This document shows, piece after piece, positions 23,471-36,631 of a stretch of DNA of 64,000 bases. The translations under genes and the position numbers were made by a program. The notes beneath the pieces are model-generated. The model had not been told where the DNA came from and made no database searches. It was given only the letters and a program-made list of their open reading frames with translations. Each line of letters opens with the position of its first letter. The first letter of the stretch is position 1. Source of the DNA: Zopfochytrium polystomum (taxonomy: Eukaryota; Chytridiomycota; Chytridiomycetes; Chytridiales; Chytridiaceae); contig JAIVFJ010000030.1 in the NCBI GenBank assembly GCA_025765615.1, positions 1-64,000 of the forward strand. Direction: 5' to 3'.

Positions 23471-24511
23471 TTGATTTTCGCATTTTTGTGTTTTTTTGTT
23501 GTTTTTTTTTCTCCTGTTTGTTTCGTTCGTCGCGTGCTTTCCCCTTTCTGCCTACTAGTATTCCCCTCGCTATCTTTCTGTATTCGGCCAAAAAAGAGCT
23601 GGCGCTCTCTTCAATTTCGTCTACTCTCGCTTTCCTATTTCTCTCTCTGCCAGTCCCGTTTCTACGCGAGTCGTGTTTCTTTCTTTTCTTTTTCTTCACT
23701 GGCCCCCACCTCCCCGTCGCGTTTGTTTGAAACAAGCGAGATAGTACTGCGTAAAATGAACACGTGCTTGTGTTCAGAGCATAAAATAGTATAAAAGAGA
23801 AAGCGAAAACAGATCAATTCCAGTGCTTGACCGTCATGAAGCGATTTCGAGCTCGTAAAGACGAAGCAGCGGCCGCACCGGAACTCGGCAGCAGCACGCA
23901 GGCCATCGATCTGCGATAGGTTCAGCAGCTTGTTTGCGCCTAAGTCGACGCCGAACCCAGTAAATCAGCTGCCGCGCCGGCACACGTTTGCGCCGGGGAA
24001 AGCGGGACCAGCTGCGAGATGATGTATTCGCTTCTTTCGGGAGCGTTTGTAGCGGTAGGGCGGTGGTGTTCGCTCGCCACCGCGCTCCGACGCACCGCAC
24101 GGTCAAAGAGGAAAGTCCTAGGTCGCCCACCCTCGCTGGACGACGTCGAGCCCCCGACCCCCCCAGCCGCTGCGCGTGCGGGGCTGTGCCTGGTGAGCGT
24201 TATGCCCCGTGAGCGCAATCTGTGACGACGCGCCGCCGCAGGTTCGCGCGTGCACTTCCCGCGCGGCGGTCGTTGCTGGCGGCTGTGTAATTTTGAGGCC
24301 TTTTTTTTTTTTTTTTTTTTTTTCCTGTTTCTCGGGGTCAACGCAAGGGTGCCAGGAAGTGTGCCCCAGATAATCGATTGGACGACCACACGAGAGCCGG
24401 CGGTTTTGCCTCCAATGCAGCTGTCTCCCTCCCGCCAACGTAACTATGTATGTATAAGTGAAGAGGAATCGGTGCCAGTTGATCGAGCAGGCATCAAAGC
24501 CAGACAGATGT

Positions 24512-24609
<98 letters not shown>

Positions 24610-24799
24610 TGAATCCGGACAAACCTGCGCCGAGTCTGTCGGCGCATGGGAGTCTTCGGTTTGTCTTCATCGACCTTTTTGTTTTTGTGTGTTTTGTTTG
24701 GAGCAGGCAAAAAGTAAGAGAAGACGGAATGGGATCGAGACAGAGGAAGAGCGGGACTGGCAGGGAGACAGACTCGTGGGCTTATTCCCCCGAAAGGGT
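23471..24799. other. Intergenic region with T run and GA microsatellite
   Basis: No supported gene. The interval holds a T-rich 3' region of the preceding gene, a 23-base T run at 24301-24323, and a GA repeat of about 85 bases (24521-24606) upstream of the MFS gene. Confidence 0.5.
24521..24606 (+). repeat. (GA)n microsatellite upstream of the MFS gene
   Basis: About 85 bases of uninterrupted GA, ending about 250 bp before the start codon at 24854. Confidence 0.95.
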
Positions 24800-24807
24800 T
24801 ATATAAG
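24800..24807 (+). promoter_or_regulatory. TATA box of the MFS gene
   Basis: TATATAAG, 47 bp upstream of the start codon at 24854, which would leave a very short leader. Confidence 0.45.
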
Positions 24808-24853
24808 CAAGCATTGACGAACGAGGAAACTAACAAAGAAACGGAAACGAACG

Positions 24854-27349
<2,496 letters not shown>

Positions 27350-28021
27350 AAAAAGAAATGCAAAAGGCTCGGCCGATTAAACCAATGAAAAAAAAAGGGG
27401 GGGTTAGCCTATTTTTTTTTTTTTCTTCTTCTTCTGTTTTTGTTCTTGGAAAGATAAGGACCTTCGAAACGGAAGGGGCTTTCGCGGCCTACCGCCCCCA
27501 TCCGATTGCCTCGTTGCAGATTTTCTCTTCTGTTTTTTTGGCATTCGCCATTTCTTTTGGCTACTTAAAGATGTTTGAATGCTGTTACTGGGTTCGTGTT
27601 GAATTAGTTCTGGGGGAGGGTTGTGGGGAGGTTCTGTTTAATATAATCTCGTGTACTTCAAGTGGAAATTTTTGTTTTGCATCAGGTGGTGGCCATGCCA
27701 ACGGATCGAGGCGCTCGACACCACTGGAAAGGGCGAGGGCCGCGGGGAGAGCGGAGCTTGTGGGGCTTTTGACCGCGCTTGGCGCAAAACATTGATGAGA
27801 GAGATGAGCGAAGTAAATGCATGAACTGTGAAGCTCGGGGCAGATTTTGGTTGGAAAAAGGGCAAAGGGAATGCGTTTAGAAGACCCCCGGCAGTTTGGG
27901 CAGCCTTTTCGTCGGAACGCGGAGGCGGCATTAATGAAGCAGTAGCTTTTGATTTCGAGAGGCAAAAAAAATTGAAAAAGCCTTTGCGAACGACCACCCC
28001 CTTCCCCACGTCCATCCCGCT
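27350..28021. other. Short intergenic region between convergent genes
   Basis: Both flanking genes end here (MFS on plus, TIR-NACHT on minus). No gene seen; A/T runs near 27387-27424 may serve 3' ends. Confidence 0.5.
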
Positions 28022-31000
28022 TCAAAACATGCGCGCATACGCCTTCCGCTCCCGTTCCGTCCGCTCCCTCTGCGCGCGCTGCACGGCCGCCAGCTCCTTC
28101 ACGACGGCCGCGTCGTGCGGCGCGAGCGCGACGGCGCTGGCCAGGTCTCGCGCGGCGGCGTCGAGGTCGTGCAGCTGGCGGTGCGCCTGGGCGCGGCGAA
28201 AGAGTGCTTTGCAGAGGTCGAGAGGCGGCACGGTGATGGGCGTGGAAGCGGCGGCGGCGGAGGAGGGGGAGGAGGAGGAAGAGGCGTTGGTGCACGGCGG
28301 TGGGGATGCGGAGGATGCGAGGTGGGTGGACAGGTCGAGGACGGCGGTCGCGGCGACAATGGCGGACGCGCTCACGCCGAGCTTGACGTGGCACTGGTGG
28401 TAGATAGGGTGGCGGAGAATGGACAGGAGAGGAGGTTAGGTGTGCCGCAATTAAGCAGAAGAGAAGGGTAGAACGCAAGCAGGAAGCCACCAACCAGTGC
28501 AGCGTTCAAAAGGCACGAAATTTTCGTTTTGATGTACAAGGCAAGCTGCTCCGCCGTAAGCGCTCCCTCGGTTTCGGGGTCCAGCTTAGTCAAAAGTAGG
28601 ACGCCCTCTTCATACTTAGCAACGGCCTCCGCCAGCGACGCCTTGCGTATATGAGAAAAACTTAGCAAAGAGCGGAAAGCTCCAAAACCGAAATGATTCC
28701 GAAACAAACAAGTCGGTGCGCACCTCTTTGAATAGCAAATTTCCTGCCTCTTTCGCCTCCGCCGCAATCCTCAACAGCTCGTCGGGTTCTTGCCGCTCAC
28801 TCGCACCGCCACCTACGGCCTGCCGTGCCCCGCGTCCGTCGCGTCGCAGGCACTCGACGATCTCCGCCCTTCCATTTTGCGCGGCAAGCATGATTGGCGT
28901 CGCGCCGTTCGCCGTCACCGCATTCGCATCCGCCCCTTGCCCTAGCAGCCACCGGACTGTCCCCAGATGCCCTTGGTACGCCGCAATGTGGAGCGGTGTG
29001 GAGCCGTCATCGGGCAGCACGGCGTTGACGTTTGCACCGCCGCGGAGGACCAGGCGTTGGGCGACGAGCACGTGGCCAGTGAGTACGGCCGCGAAGAGCG
29101 AAGTGTCCAAGTGACGCCGGTCGACGCTGGCGGCCGGGTCCTGGAGCAGGCGGTCAACGACGTCCACATGCCCGTTCTGGGAGGCGATCTGCAGTGGCGT
29201 GCACCCGCTCACGTTCGTGGCGTTCACGTCGGCGCCCGCTTTCAGCAGCAGGTTGACCAGCTCCGTGTGCCCTTGGTGCGATGCAATAAATAGAGGCGTC
29301 GCCTTGTCTTCAATGTCACGGGCATTCAGGTCAACGCCTTTCTGAGTCAGCAGCCATTTTGCAATATGCAGCTGTCCCGCGTGCGTTGCAATGTGGAGAG
29401 CGGTCATCTTCTTGACGGTCTCTGCATTCAAGGCAGCACCATTTTCATGCAAGGATTTTACGATTTCCATGTGTCCGATCTGAGACGCAATATGGAGCGG
29501 AGTCCACCCGTGCAGGTTCCTAGCGTTCGCGTTTGCGCCGTGTTGAAGCAGCCACTTAACCACTTCCAGGTGGCCCCCGTTGGTCGCGTTGTGAAGCGGA
29601 GTCGCCTTCCCCTGCTCCACGCCATTTATGTCAGCGCCGTGTTGGAGCAACAGCACGACCACCTCTAATTGTCCGTTCTCTGCTGCAGTGTGGAGAGGAG
29701 TTCCTTTGTATACGTTATTGGCATCGACGCTTGCTCCATTCTGAAGCAGCCACTTCACCACTTCCAAATGGCCGTTTTGTGATGCAATGTGCAGCGGTGT
29801 GTTTTTGTTCTTGTCCGTCGCTTTTGCTGAGGAAGCATTCCCAGAGAACCATCGCTGCAGTTCCTCCTCTGTCCGATGCTTTTGAAAGAACTCGATGAGC
29901 GACTCTGTGCTTGACTTGAAACAAAAAGTAAGCGCAAGGCTCATTGCATTTCCCCCTAAACGATGATAAACTCACATGATTCCGGACCCACGCTTGAATA
30001 AGCGTCAAGCAACCGTATTCTTCCGCTTTCATCCCGATTGAGTCCACTAGACTGTGATCGGCGCCCATACCAAGGAGCAGCTCGACGGTCTCGGAATGGC
30101 TGCCCAATGCCGCAGCCATCAGGGCCGTCCTGCCTCCCTCGCCAAACTGTCCGCGGTCCCCCCAACTGCTCCCTCGGCAGTTGACGTCCTCCTTGCCACG
30201 CTCGATCAAGAGTTTGCATGCCAGACAAAGTCCCTGCTTGGCGGCCTCGTACAGCAGCGTGGAAGGAAAGGCCTTGGTACTGCTGGCTTGCAACACGAGA
30301 CGCCTGCTGCGTTCGTCGACGAGGATTCCTTTCAAGAGCCATTCTGACTTCCTCGCGATTCCAACGCAAAGCGCTGCGGGGCCGAACTTTTCCAGGCTAC
30401 TGAATTCCGTCCACTCCGGCCAGCTGAACACGGCGTCGGGTCCCACTTCTTCCAGGTGCTGCAGCCAAAATCTGAATGCATATTGACAGGCGGGGCTGAC
30501 CGTTCTTGTTTCGGCGGTTCCACTTAGGGCTTCGTATTTTTCCTCAATTTCATCTACACATGCCAACATAATTCTGAGGCAGGCCCGCGCAATATCCTTC
30601 CTTGCTTCCTCAACGTTGATAAAAAACTGGCGATCAGAACATCTCTGGGCTGAGCTTAGGAAATCTGATAGGCTCTTGTGTACGGTCTTGACTCTACCCT
30701 GATCGCTCTGATCCAAAATGCGGTGCAGCTGCAGAAGAGACGTGAGTACCTTTTAAAAAAAAATAAAACATTATCCGGCTTACTTCCAGCAGCACTTGCC
30801 CAACAATTGGAGAAGACACTCCAAGCAACTCAACAAGAATATCTTGAGTCAATGGTTCCTTCGCCGCAAGCACAATCTTCATCACAAGTCGAAAGTTGTT
30901 GGTGTTGCGCTTAACAGCACTGGTCCTGAAGAACTGATCATAGACACCGTCCATTCCAGCAGCCAAATTCCTTGCGCTGGACAGCACCTGATCGGCTGGA

Positions 31001-32938
31001 CCGTCAGTCAGCTGGCTACAGGCGAGCTGGGCAAACTGAAACATCCCTGAAGATCGGTCGAAAATCTCTTTTGCAGCTTCTCCAATTGTCTCAGCTTCCA
31101 GCACACTGCCCGGAAACGCCTTTGATAGAGCAGCTTCAACATAGAGACAAATGTCCTTTCTGTTCTCGTCACTGTCAGGCTCCAGAATCATCGAGTTCAG
31201 CTTCGACATGGCACGATATACATCCAGCTCCGGCCTTCCAGTAACAAATATTCTCACAAACGGAGGAAGGTTCCCTGCTTCCTGAACGAGCAGGTCAAGC
31301 AGAAGAGTTCTGTCCCTGCTTCCTGGCGCCCCACATTCGTCCAATGCGTCAATCACAATCAGGATGCTTTTCTCCATGTCATCAAGTTCCAACTGGTTAA
31401 GTCCGTCAATGATCATCTTCTTGAACATTTCGATTGGGCTCTTCAGAATACTGTTGTCACCGCTCTTTGCATCTTCAACTTGAACCCTTTCGCAAAATTT
31501 TCTGAAAGACGGCAGTGCAGTGCACAGATTCCAGATAGTGGTGGCCACAAGGTGCCGGGGGCTGTTTTTGTGCTCATCGTTGTGCCGGCAATAAAACGCA
31601 GATCCAAGTTTGAATTTGGTGGGAAGGTTTTGGCTCACAAGCCAGGCAATTACTGATTTTCCAAGCCCAGCTCCACCGTTCAACCACAAGATACTCGAGT
31701 CCACAGCCGCAGAGAGCAGCCACTCGTGAACAGCTTTAAGGTAGAAACCTCGAGTTCCAGGAACATATGCTTTTGAATGCCGCTCTGCATCGACACAACA
31801 ATCAACTGGAGCCAGCCAGTCTTTCAGCAGGTCCGCGCCTCCAGATGGTGCAGCTATGACTTGCTGAAGATTCTGCGCAGCACATGGGCAGTGCTTGATC
31901 TCTTTCACCAGAAGATTAATCTGTTCATTCCACTCAACTGAACCATAAGCTTTGTCTGCAAAGTCTGCATACAGCAAACTGGTGAGAGTAAGTAAAATTG
32001 TGTCTCTGACAAAAAAGAAAAAACATTACCCTGCCGTGATGGCAAAAACTTCCCCTTTTGGTATATCCCCTTGTTTCAAAAGTCGAACAGGAACTTGCGG
32101 TTTCTTGCGGTCTTTGGCGTATCTGATTTCCACAAGACAGTTTACTGATGCCTAAGATCACTTAGAAGAGCCGAAATATTGGAATTTCAGGAAATACCTG
32201 ATAGGCAAGAGTCAAAACTGGAATGAAAACTTTACTTGCTTCAATCCCTTCAGCCATGGCGCTGTTGATTCCTCCAGTCATGTTGTTCAAATCAAACCAG
32301 ATTTCCAATCCATGCTTAATGGTGAGATCATTAATAATGTTTTTAACAGTGTCCTGGCTGCCCCATCTGAGAATGATAAGTCATAGCTGGGAGGGTTTCC
32401 TTCAGTACTTACTGGTAGGAAAGGAATCCATCATAAATTTTGGATGGTGGAAGTGGTGGAGGGACAGTAGTTGGAACTGAATCAACTGAAGATTTTGCAG
32501 CCTTCCTCGACTGAATCTGGAAGCGCACCATCTTTTCAAATGAAGAGCTCTCAATTAAATGCTGGACAAACGAATCTGCTTTTGAAACGTCCTTGATCTC
32601 CTTGTCCATTTTCTGAAAAATCAGCATTTCTTGGCCAAGGAACATGTCTGTGTTATTGTTGACCTAAAATCAGCTTGCTTAATGCAGGGTCACATTCAAA
32701 AAAAGGACATCCTACATACTGCATTCTTCAGAGCTTCCAAATTGGGAGCAGACAGTTCAAGCACTTGAACTGAGAGGTCGTCTAAGAACTGGACCTCGAT
32801 ACAATACTTGCTTGACCGGATTGACACCACATTAAGAATTTTGGATCTAAGAAAATCATCAGCAAGTGGGAGGAGGAATGCAGGTTTTGTAAACAGGAAC
32901 AGCGGAGATAATTAGCACGCTTACAAAAAACTGAGCAT
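28022..32938 (-). CDS. TIR-NACHT-ankyrin-TPR receptor-like protein (about 1,446 aa)
   Basis: Ten exons close in phase: 32938-32925, 32846-32720, 32663-32413, 32366-32198, 32151-32030, 31978-30784, 30728-29976, 29914-28724, 28641-28495 and 28393-28022. The TIR domain spans residues about 124-230 (YDGFLSYQWGSQ; GLEIWFDLNNMTGGINSAMA; VFIPVLTLAYQ; CLVEIRYA; PQVPVRL). The NACHT NTPase has Walker A GGAGLGKS (about 329-336) and Walker B ILIVIDALDECG (about 433-444). It is followed by the helical region typical of fungal NACHT-ANK proteins, ending in RVKTVHKSLSDFL. About twelve ankyrin repeats run from about 770 to 1255, ten of them canonical (TPLHIASQNGHLEVVKWLL). A C-terminal FKBP/cyclophilin-type TPR segment (EAKEAGNLLFKE...LFRRAQAHRQL) ends the protein. 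This is the STAND/NLR layout: sensor repeats, NTP-driven oligomerisation, and TIR as output. The start is tentative; further 5' exons up to about 33.15 kb are possible. The canonical TIR glutamate appears replaced. Confidence 0.87.
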
Positions 32939-34187
32939 TTGGGAACGAAAATGAGTGAAAGGGATCGAATGCAGCAACTGTCTGACGGACTATGGGAGCA
33001 GAATATGTCAGTCAAATGATTTTACCGAGGCATTTAACGGGTAAGAGCGAGCAATAGCGAAAACAGCTCACCGCGATTTTACAAAAGGGAGCTCTAAGAA
33101 TGAAGCCGAGATGAATTTGATATAATCCGAGCGGAAAATGTCTTCATGTTTTTTGGGCGGGTTTCTCGCTTAGGCTACAGGAAAAAGCGTGGATCAAAAC
33201 GATGCTTACATCGGGCAGTCTTCCAGATTCGACCATGCACCAGTTCGACTGGCAGTCGTCAGACTCTGTCAGAGCGCCAGGCGCGGGTGGCCGAGCCGCA
33301 CGGGCTGTTTCAACGACAGCAGCTGTGTTGAACGGCCGAATCCGCCAGAAAATCGGGCTCGAATGCGCAGAGCTGCAAAACCTCGGCGCAGACTTGCTGG
33401 GTCAGAAGAAAACGCAGTGTGTTGGATGAGCACAGCGCGGACCCAGCCAGCAGATGAAGAGAGCGTCGGATCGGGGGTTGGTCGAGAGGTACTCGAGCCG
33501 AGGGGCGTCGTTTTGTCGAGCTGGATGCTCAAAGAGCACCAAGGGGCGCGCGGATGACGGTAAGCGGTTGGTGGGGTGGGGCGAAAGCGCCGACCAAAAA
33601 TGAAAGACAAAAGGGTTGGTGTAAAAAATGAGACAGAAATTTCGTGCGAGCGAGTTCCTCGTTTGCAAGTGAGCAGTCGAGCACAACTAAATATTTTGAA
33701 AAGTCGGGAAGTGATTTACTTAACGCCGTTTGCGATATAAATCCAAATACTTCGACACGTTGCTTACCAAAATTTAGGCTCAGGGGTTTGGTTTGGTGAG
33801 GACAAGAGGGCTTATAGCCTAATAATGTCCCTGCTGAGTTCGAGACATGCTGGCAGTCACTGAGTGAATGATGCAGAAATGCTAAGTTCTGCACAATGAC
33901 TAAGCCTTGCCCTCCTCACTTTTGGAAAAGGATCAGGATGATGTGCTTCAGTGGGTAGAAGTACAGAGTCCAGGTGTTTTTTTTTTATATATTGTTCCAG
34001 CCCCGAAGGGCTGACGGGAAGAGAAAGTGCCATCAACGGTGAACTGTTATAGACTACATCCAGGTATCACCTCGGCAAACCCACCCCATGCACTACGGAC
34101 TTACAGGGTCGTCAGGCATCTCCACCACACCACTCCTTGTGATTCAAGACCATACTCTTTCTTGTTGCTTTCAACAGCTGGCGTTGT

Positions 34188-34246
34188 GACTTGAACCCTG
34201 GGCCCTTGAGTCACAGATACCCAGACCCCCCATGCTTTCCCAGCTA
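34188..34246 (-). mobile_element. SINE-like tRNA-derived head (A and B boxes)
   Basis: On the minus strand, TAGCTGGGAAAGC (34246-34234) resembles the Pol III A box, and GGTTCAAGTC (34197-34188) matches the B box, 37 bp further on, a normal tRNA spacing. No closed acceptor stem is found, so it is read as a SINE head or tRNA relic. No poly(A) tail or target duplication was identified. Confidence 0.35.
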
Positions 34247-34849
34247 GGCTCTTGTGAGGGGCTACAGAGTCCAGGTGTACACAGAGCTAACACAGAGGTG
34301 CTGCATAAGGTACCATGATGAAAGGCCTCATGAAAGGGTATGAGATCATAGGGTTTTTTCTCTTTCTTCATTGATGATTTTTACTAATTTTTTCAATTAG
34401 TAGTTTATCCTGTTTGTTCTGTTTATACTGTTTTATCTTTTATTTATTTGTTTGTTTGTTGTCTCGGTGTGTGTCTCTCTTTTCTTTTTGTGGCTGTGAG
34501 TGACTGTCTTCCTCTTTGCACTAATCAGCTCTTTCCAGCTCCTCCACCCTTCTTGGCAGCTGAATGCCAAGAAATGCCCCATGATTTTCTGAGCTGTCTT
34601 CCTTGCTTGATGGCTCAGCCCCATTGTTTGGTGATTCACTCCTCCTCTCTCTTCTTTGTTGTTTTATTGTTTTGTTTTTTTATATATGTTTTCCCTTCTT
34701 TTCCCCTCCTTCTTCCTTCACCCTGCTGATTCCAACCCTCTCCTATTTAAGCAGCCCACCCCCCATTTTCCATTCTTGTTGCCCCTTAGAACCCGTACCT
34801 GAAGTCTTCTTGCCTGCCCTATTCCTTCTCTGACTGTGTGTATGAGCTG

Positions 34850-34935
34850 GGGGTGGCAGTCCCTGGTGTGTGACAGGAGAATTGGTTCTCTTGGCCATTT
34901 ATGGCAGTGTGCTGGGTTCAAGTCCCAGTGCACCT
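34850..34935 (+). mobile_element. tRNA-related SINE-like sequence with perfect T-arm
   Basis: CTGGG TTCAAGT CCCAG (34912-34928) is a textbook 5-bp T-stem with a 7-nt loop, containing a B box. Just before it, GCCAT TT ATGGC forms a hairpin like the long variable arm of tRNA-Ser/Leu. A possible A box (TGGCAGTCCCTGG, about 34853) lies upstream. The acceptor stem pairs poorly, so a functional tRNA is unlikely. Confidence 0.4.
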
Positions 34936-35324
34936 CACCATTCCTGCATACTGTTTAGGCTGGTCTGGGGTAGGAGCGACTTGATGATGGGAGGTGGGAG
35001 GGTAAAACTGTGGTAGTGCCTCGCCGGTTCCTGTCAATACATCACTTCAAATCCAGGTCTCTCAAGGTGATGTGAATGAGTTGGCTGGTCAGGTATTATG
35101 TGGTGGTATGGTCTCGCTGGTATTCCTCCCTGTCCCTTTTGATGCGTTCCTTTGGCCTTTGGTGGGCCTGGTTCACTGGGTTCAGACCCTCTTCCTGTCA
35201 TGCTAACACCTGTGGTTGTCTTTGGTGTCTTCCTTGTGTGTGGGAGTGGGTATTGACCTTCCTTGCTTCTAAGACAGGTTATTCTCTCTGGCCTGGTGAG
35301 GCAGAGGTCTGTCTCCTGGTAGGT

Positions 35325-35734
35325 GTAAACAGTCTACTCTGAGTGAGTGAGTGGAAGGAGTGAATGAAGTGGAGATGTGTGTTTGTGGGTGGTCCTTCTC
35401 CCCAACTTGGAGAGAAAGAGAAAAAAAACTCTGTTATGAATTATTGATACATGATGGTGATATACATGCTGTAATAGTTGCTAGGCAAGCGTGACTGGCA
35501 CAGGTTAAAAACCCCTCCTGTATTATCTGCTTGAGCAGAGGAGGAGGAAAACTGTTGACACCGGGTTTCTGTTCCACTTAATACTTGTAGTATTTGTCAT
35601 CAGCGCAAGCCTGGGCGCTGTGCAATGGCGGTGCTTGCTCTCCCATGGGCATTGTGAGAACAATAACTGACAGTCACAATAGGTTCGGGTCTGTCTTGTG
35701 CCTCTTGCTGCTAACCAGTCAGTTCCGCCAAACA
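35325..35734 (+). repeat. Left arm of a 410-bp inverted repeat
   Basis: 35325-35734 is nearly the reverse complement of 41552-41962. It comprises about 107 bp of element interior, ending in a purine-rich tract (about 35410-35430), plus the LTR 35432-35734. Together with its partner it brackets the Ty3-type element. Confidence 0.85.
35432..35734 (+). mobile_element. LTR of a second retrotransposon family (left copy)
   Basis: 303 bp, begins TGTTATGAATT and ends CCGCCAAACA. A purine-rich tract (GGAGAGAAAGAG then an A run) lies immediately upstream, as expected before a 3' LTR. The inverted copy at 41552-41858 starts TGTTA and ends TAACA on its own strand. The two share the start TGTTATGAAT with the Ty3-type LTR below but are otherwise different. 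Confidence 0.7.
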
Positions 35735-36263
35735 GTAGGATGGAGTAAGAAGAGTCCCACTGTCTCCCACCCTGGTTGCACCCTCTTCCTTGAATTGAGC
35801 TGGAACACTCTCCTTGGAGTGAGACAAGTTGTGTCTGGTTCTGTTAAGTGGAAAACAGTTCTGATTTGGTTCAACAGGCACCTCTGCACACTAACTGTTC
35901 CTTGTGTCAGCCCTTTGTCTCTCCAACCCCTCCAACTCAGGGTTTGACTTGTTGTTTATTTCTTTTGTTGTTTCTTTTGAGGGTTGTAGTGGCTTGTCAC
36001 TCCCCTTACCTATTTAGTCAGTCTTACCGATTCAGTCAGTTCTCTCTCTGGTGTAGCTTGGCTTTGGCCTTGTGCCCCAGATGAAACCCTTCTGTGTCTT
36101 GCACCAGAGGATTATGCTTTCTTTTGTGATTGTGCTTGTTTCATGCTTTGGTGTGAGAAACCCCTCTTTTGTGTTACAGATTTATTTGTATTTTTCTTGG
36201 GCTTTTAAGACTCCAAATACACTTTCACACCCTCCTTTTGCCCCTTTTCATTTGTCAGGATTG
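35735..36263. other. Non-coding spacer left of the Ty3-type element
   Basis: No supported gene. Ends with the left target-site copy GATTG (36259-36263). Confidence 0.5.
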
Positions 36264-36591
36264 TGTTATGAATCACCCTCTGGAAACCTCTGGAACCTTC
36301 TAGAACATTCCTTCATGGAACCTTCTGGAACCTTCTGGAACCTTGTGGAACCTTCTGGAACCTTCTTTGCTTTCCTGACTTGTCTTGTTGTCATTGGTAT
36401 CATTGGTATCATTGCATTACTAATTGCTCTTTCTGGAACTTTCTTGGAGTCTTGACAAGGAACACTCTCAAAAGGTGTAAAAGGGGGATGGGGGACCTGT
36501 CCCATCCCTCAAGTGAATTATTGTTTCCAATACAATCATCACTCCTCTCAGTTCCTTGTCTGCCTTGTCCTGTCCTGCCCTGTTCCTGACA
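36264..36591 (+). repeat. 5' LTR (328 bp)
   Basis: Starts TGTTATGAATC, ends TTCCTGACA. Contains tandem GGAACCTTCT-type 10-bp units, three more than the 3' LTR. The TATA position reads TGTAAAAG (36476-36483) where the 3' LTR has TATAAAAG, which may weaken transcription of this copy. Confidence 0.95.
36511..36521 (+). promoter_or_regulatory. Predicted transcript start / self-primer segment
   Basis: AAGTGAATTAT, 35 bp downstream of the TATA position, is exactly complementary to 36594-36604. In Tf1 the first 11 nt of the mRNA fold back to prime minus-strand synthesis; length and placement match. Confidence 0.6.
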
Positions 36592-36593
36592 TC

Positions 36594-36604
36594 ATAATTC
36601 ACTT
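36594..36604 (+). other. Primer binding site, self-priming type
   Basis: ATAATTCACTT begins two bases after the 5' LTR and is the reverse complement of 36511-36521. No tRNA 3' end complement was recognised here. Confidence 0.6.
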
Positions 36605-36631
36605 CACCCTCTCCCACTACTCTCTGCCATC

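Larger units (their letters stand above)
32939..35324. other. AT-richer intergenic/TE-derived region
   Basis: No intact gene. 33.0-33.2 kb may hold upstream exon(s) of the TIR-NACHT gene. From about 33.9 kb composition becomes more AT-rich and includes two tRNA-like Pol III box arrangements (listed) and text that looks like decayed mobile DNA. This could be the internal part of the LTR element whose 3' LTR lies at 35432-35734, but no gag or pol remains. Confidence 0.45.

Noticed and set aside
28022..32938. Bacterial TIR-NACHT defence gene acquired recently
   Set aside because: Nine in-phase spliceosomal introns and the fungal NACHT-ANK linker argue for a long-resident eukaryotic gene.
34850..34935. 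Functional tRNA gene
   Set aside because: T-arm is perfect, but the acceptor and D stems do not pair well and no anticodon arm closes.
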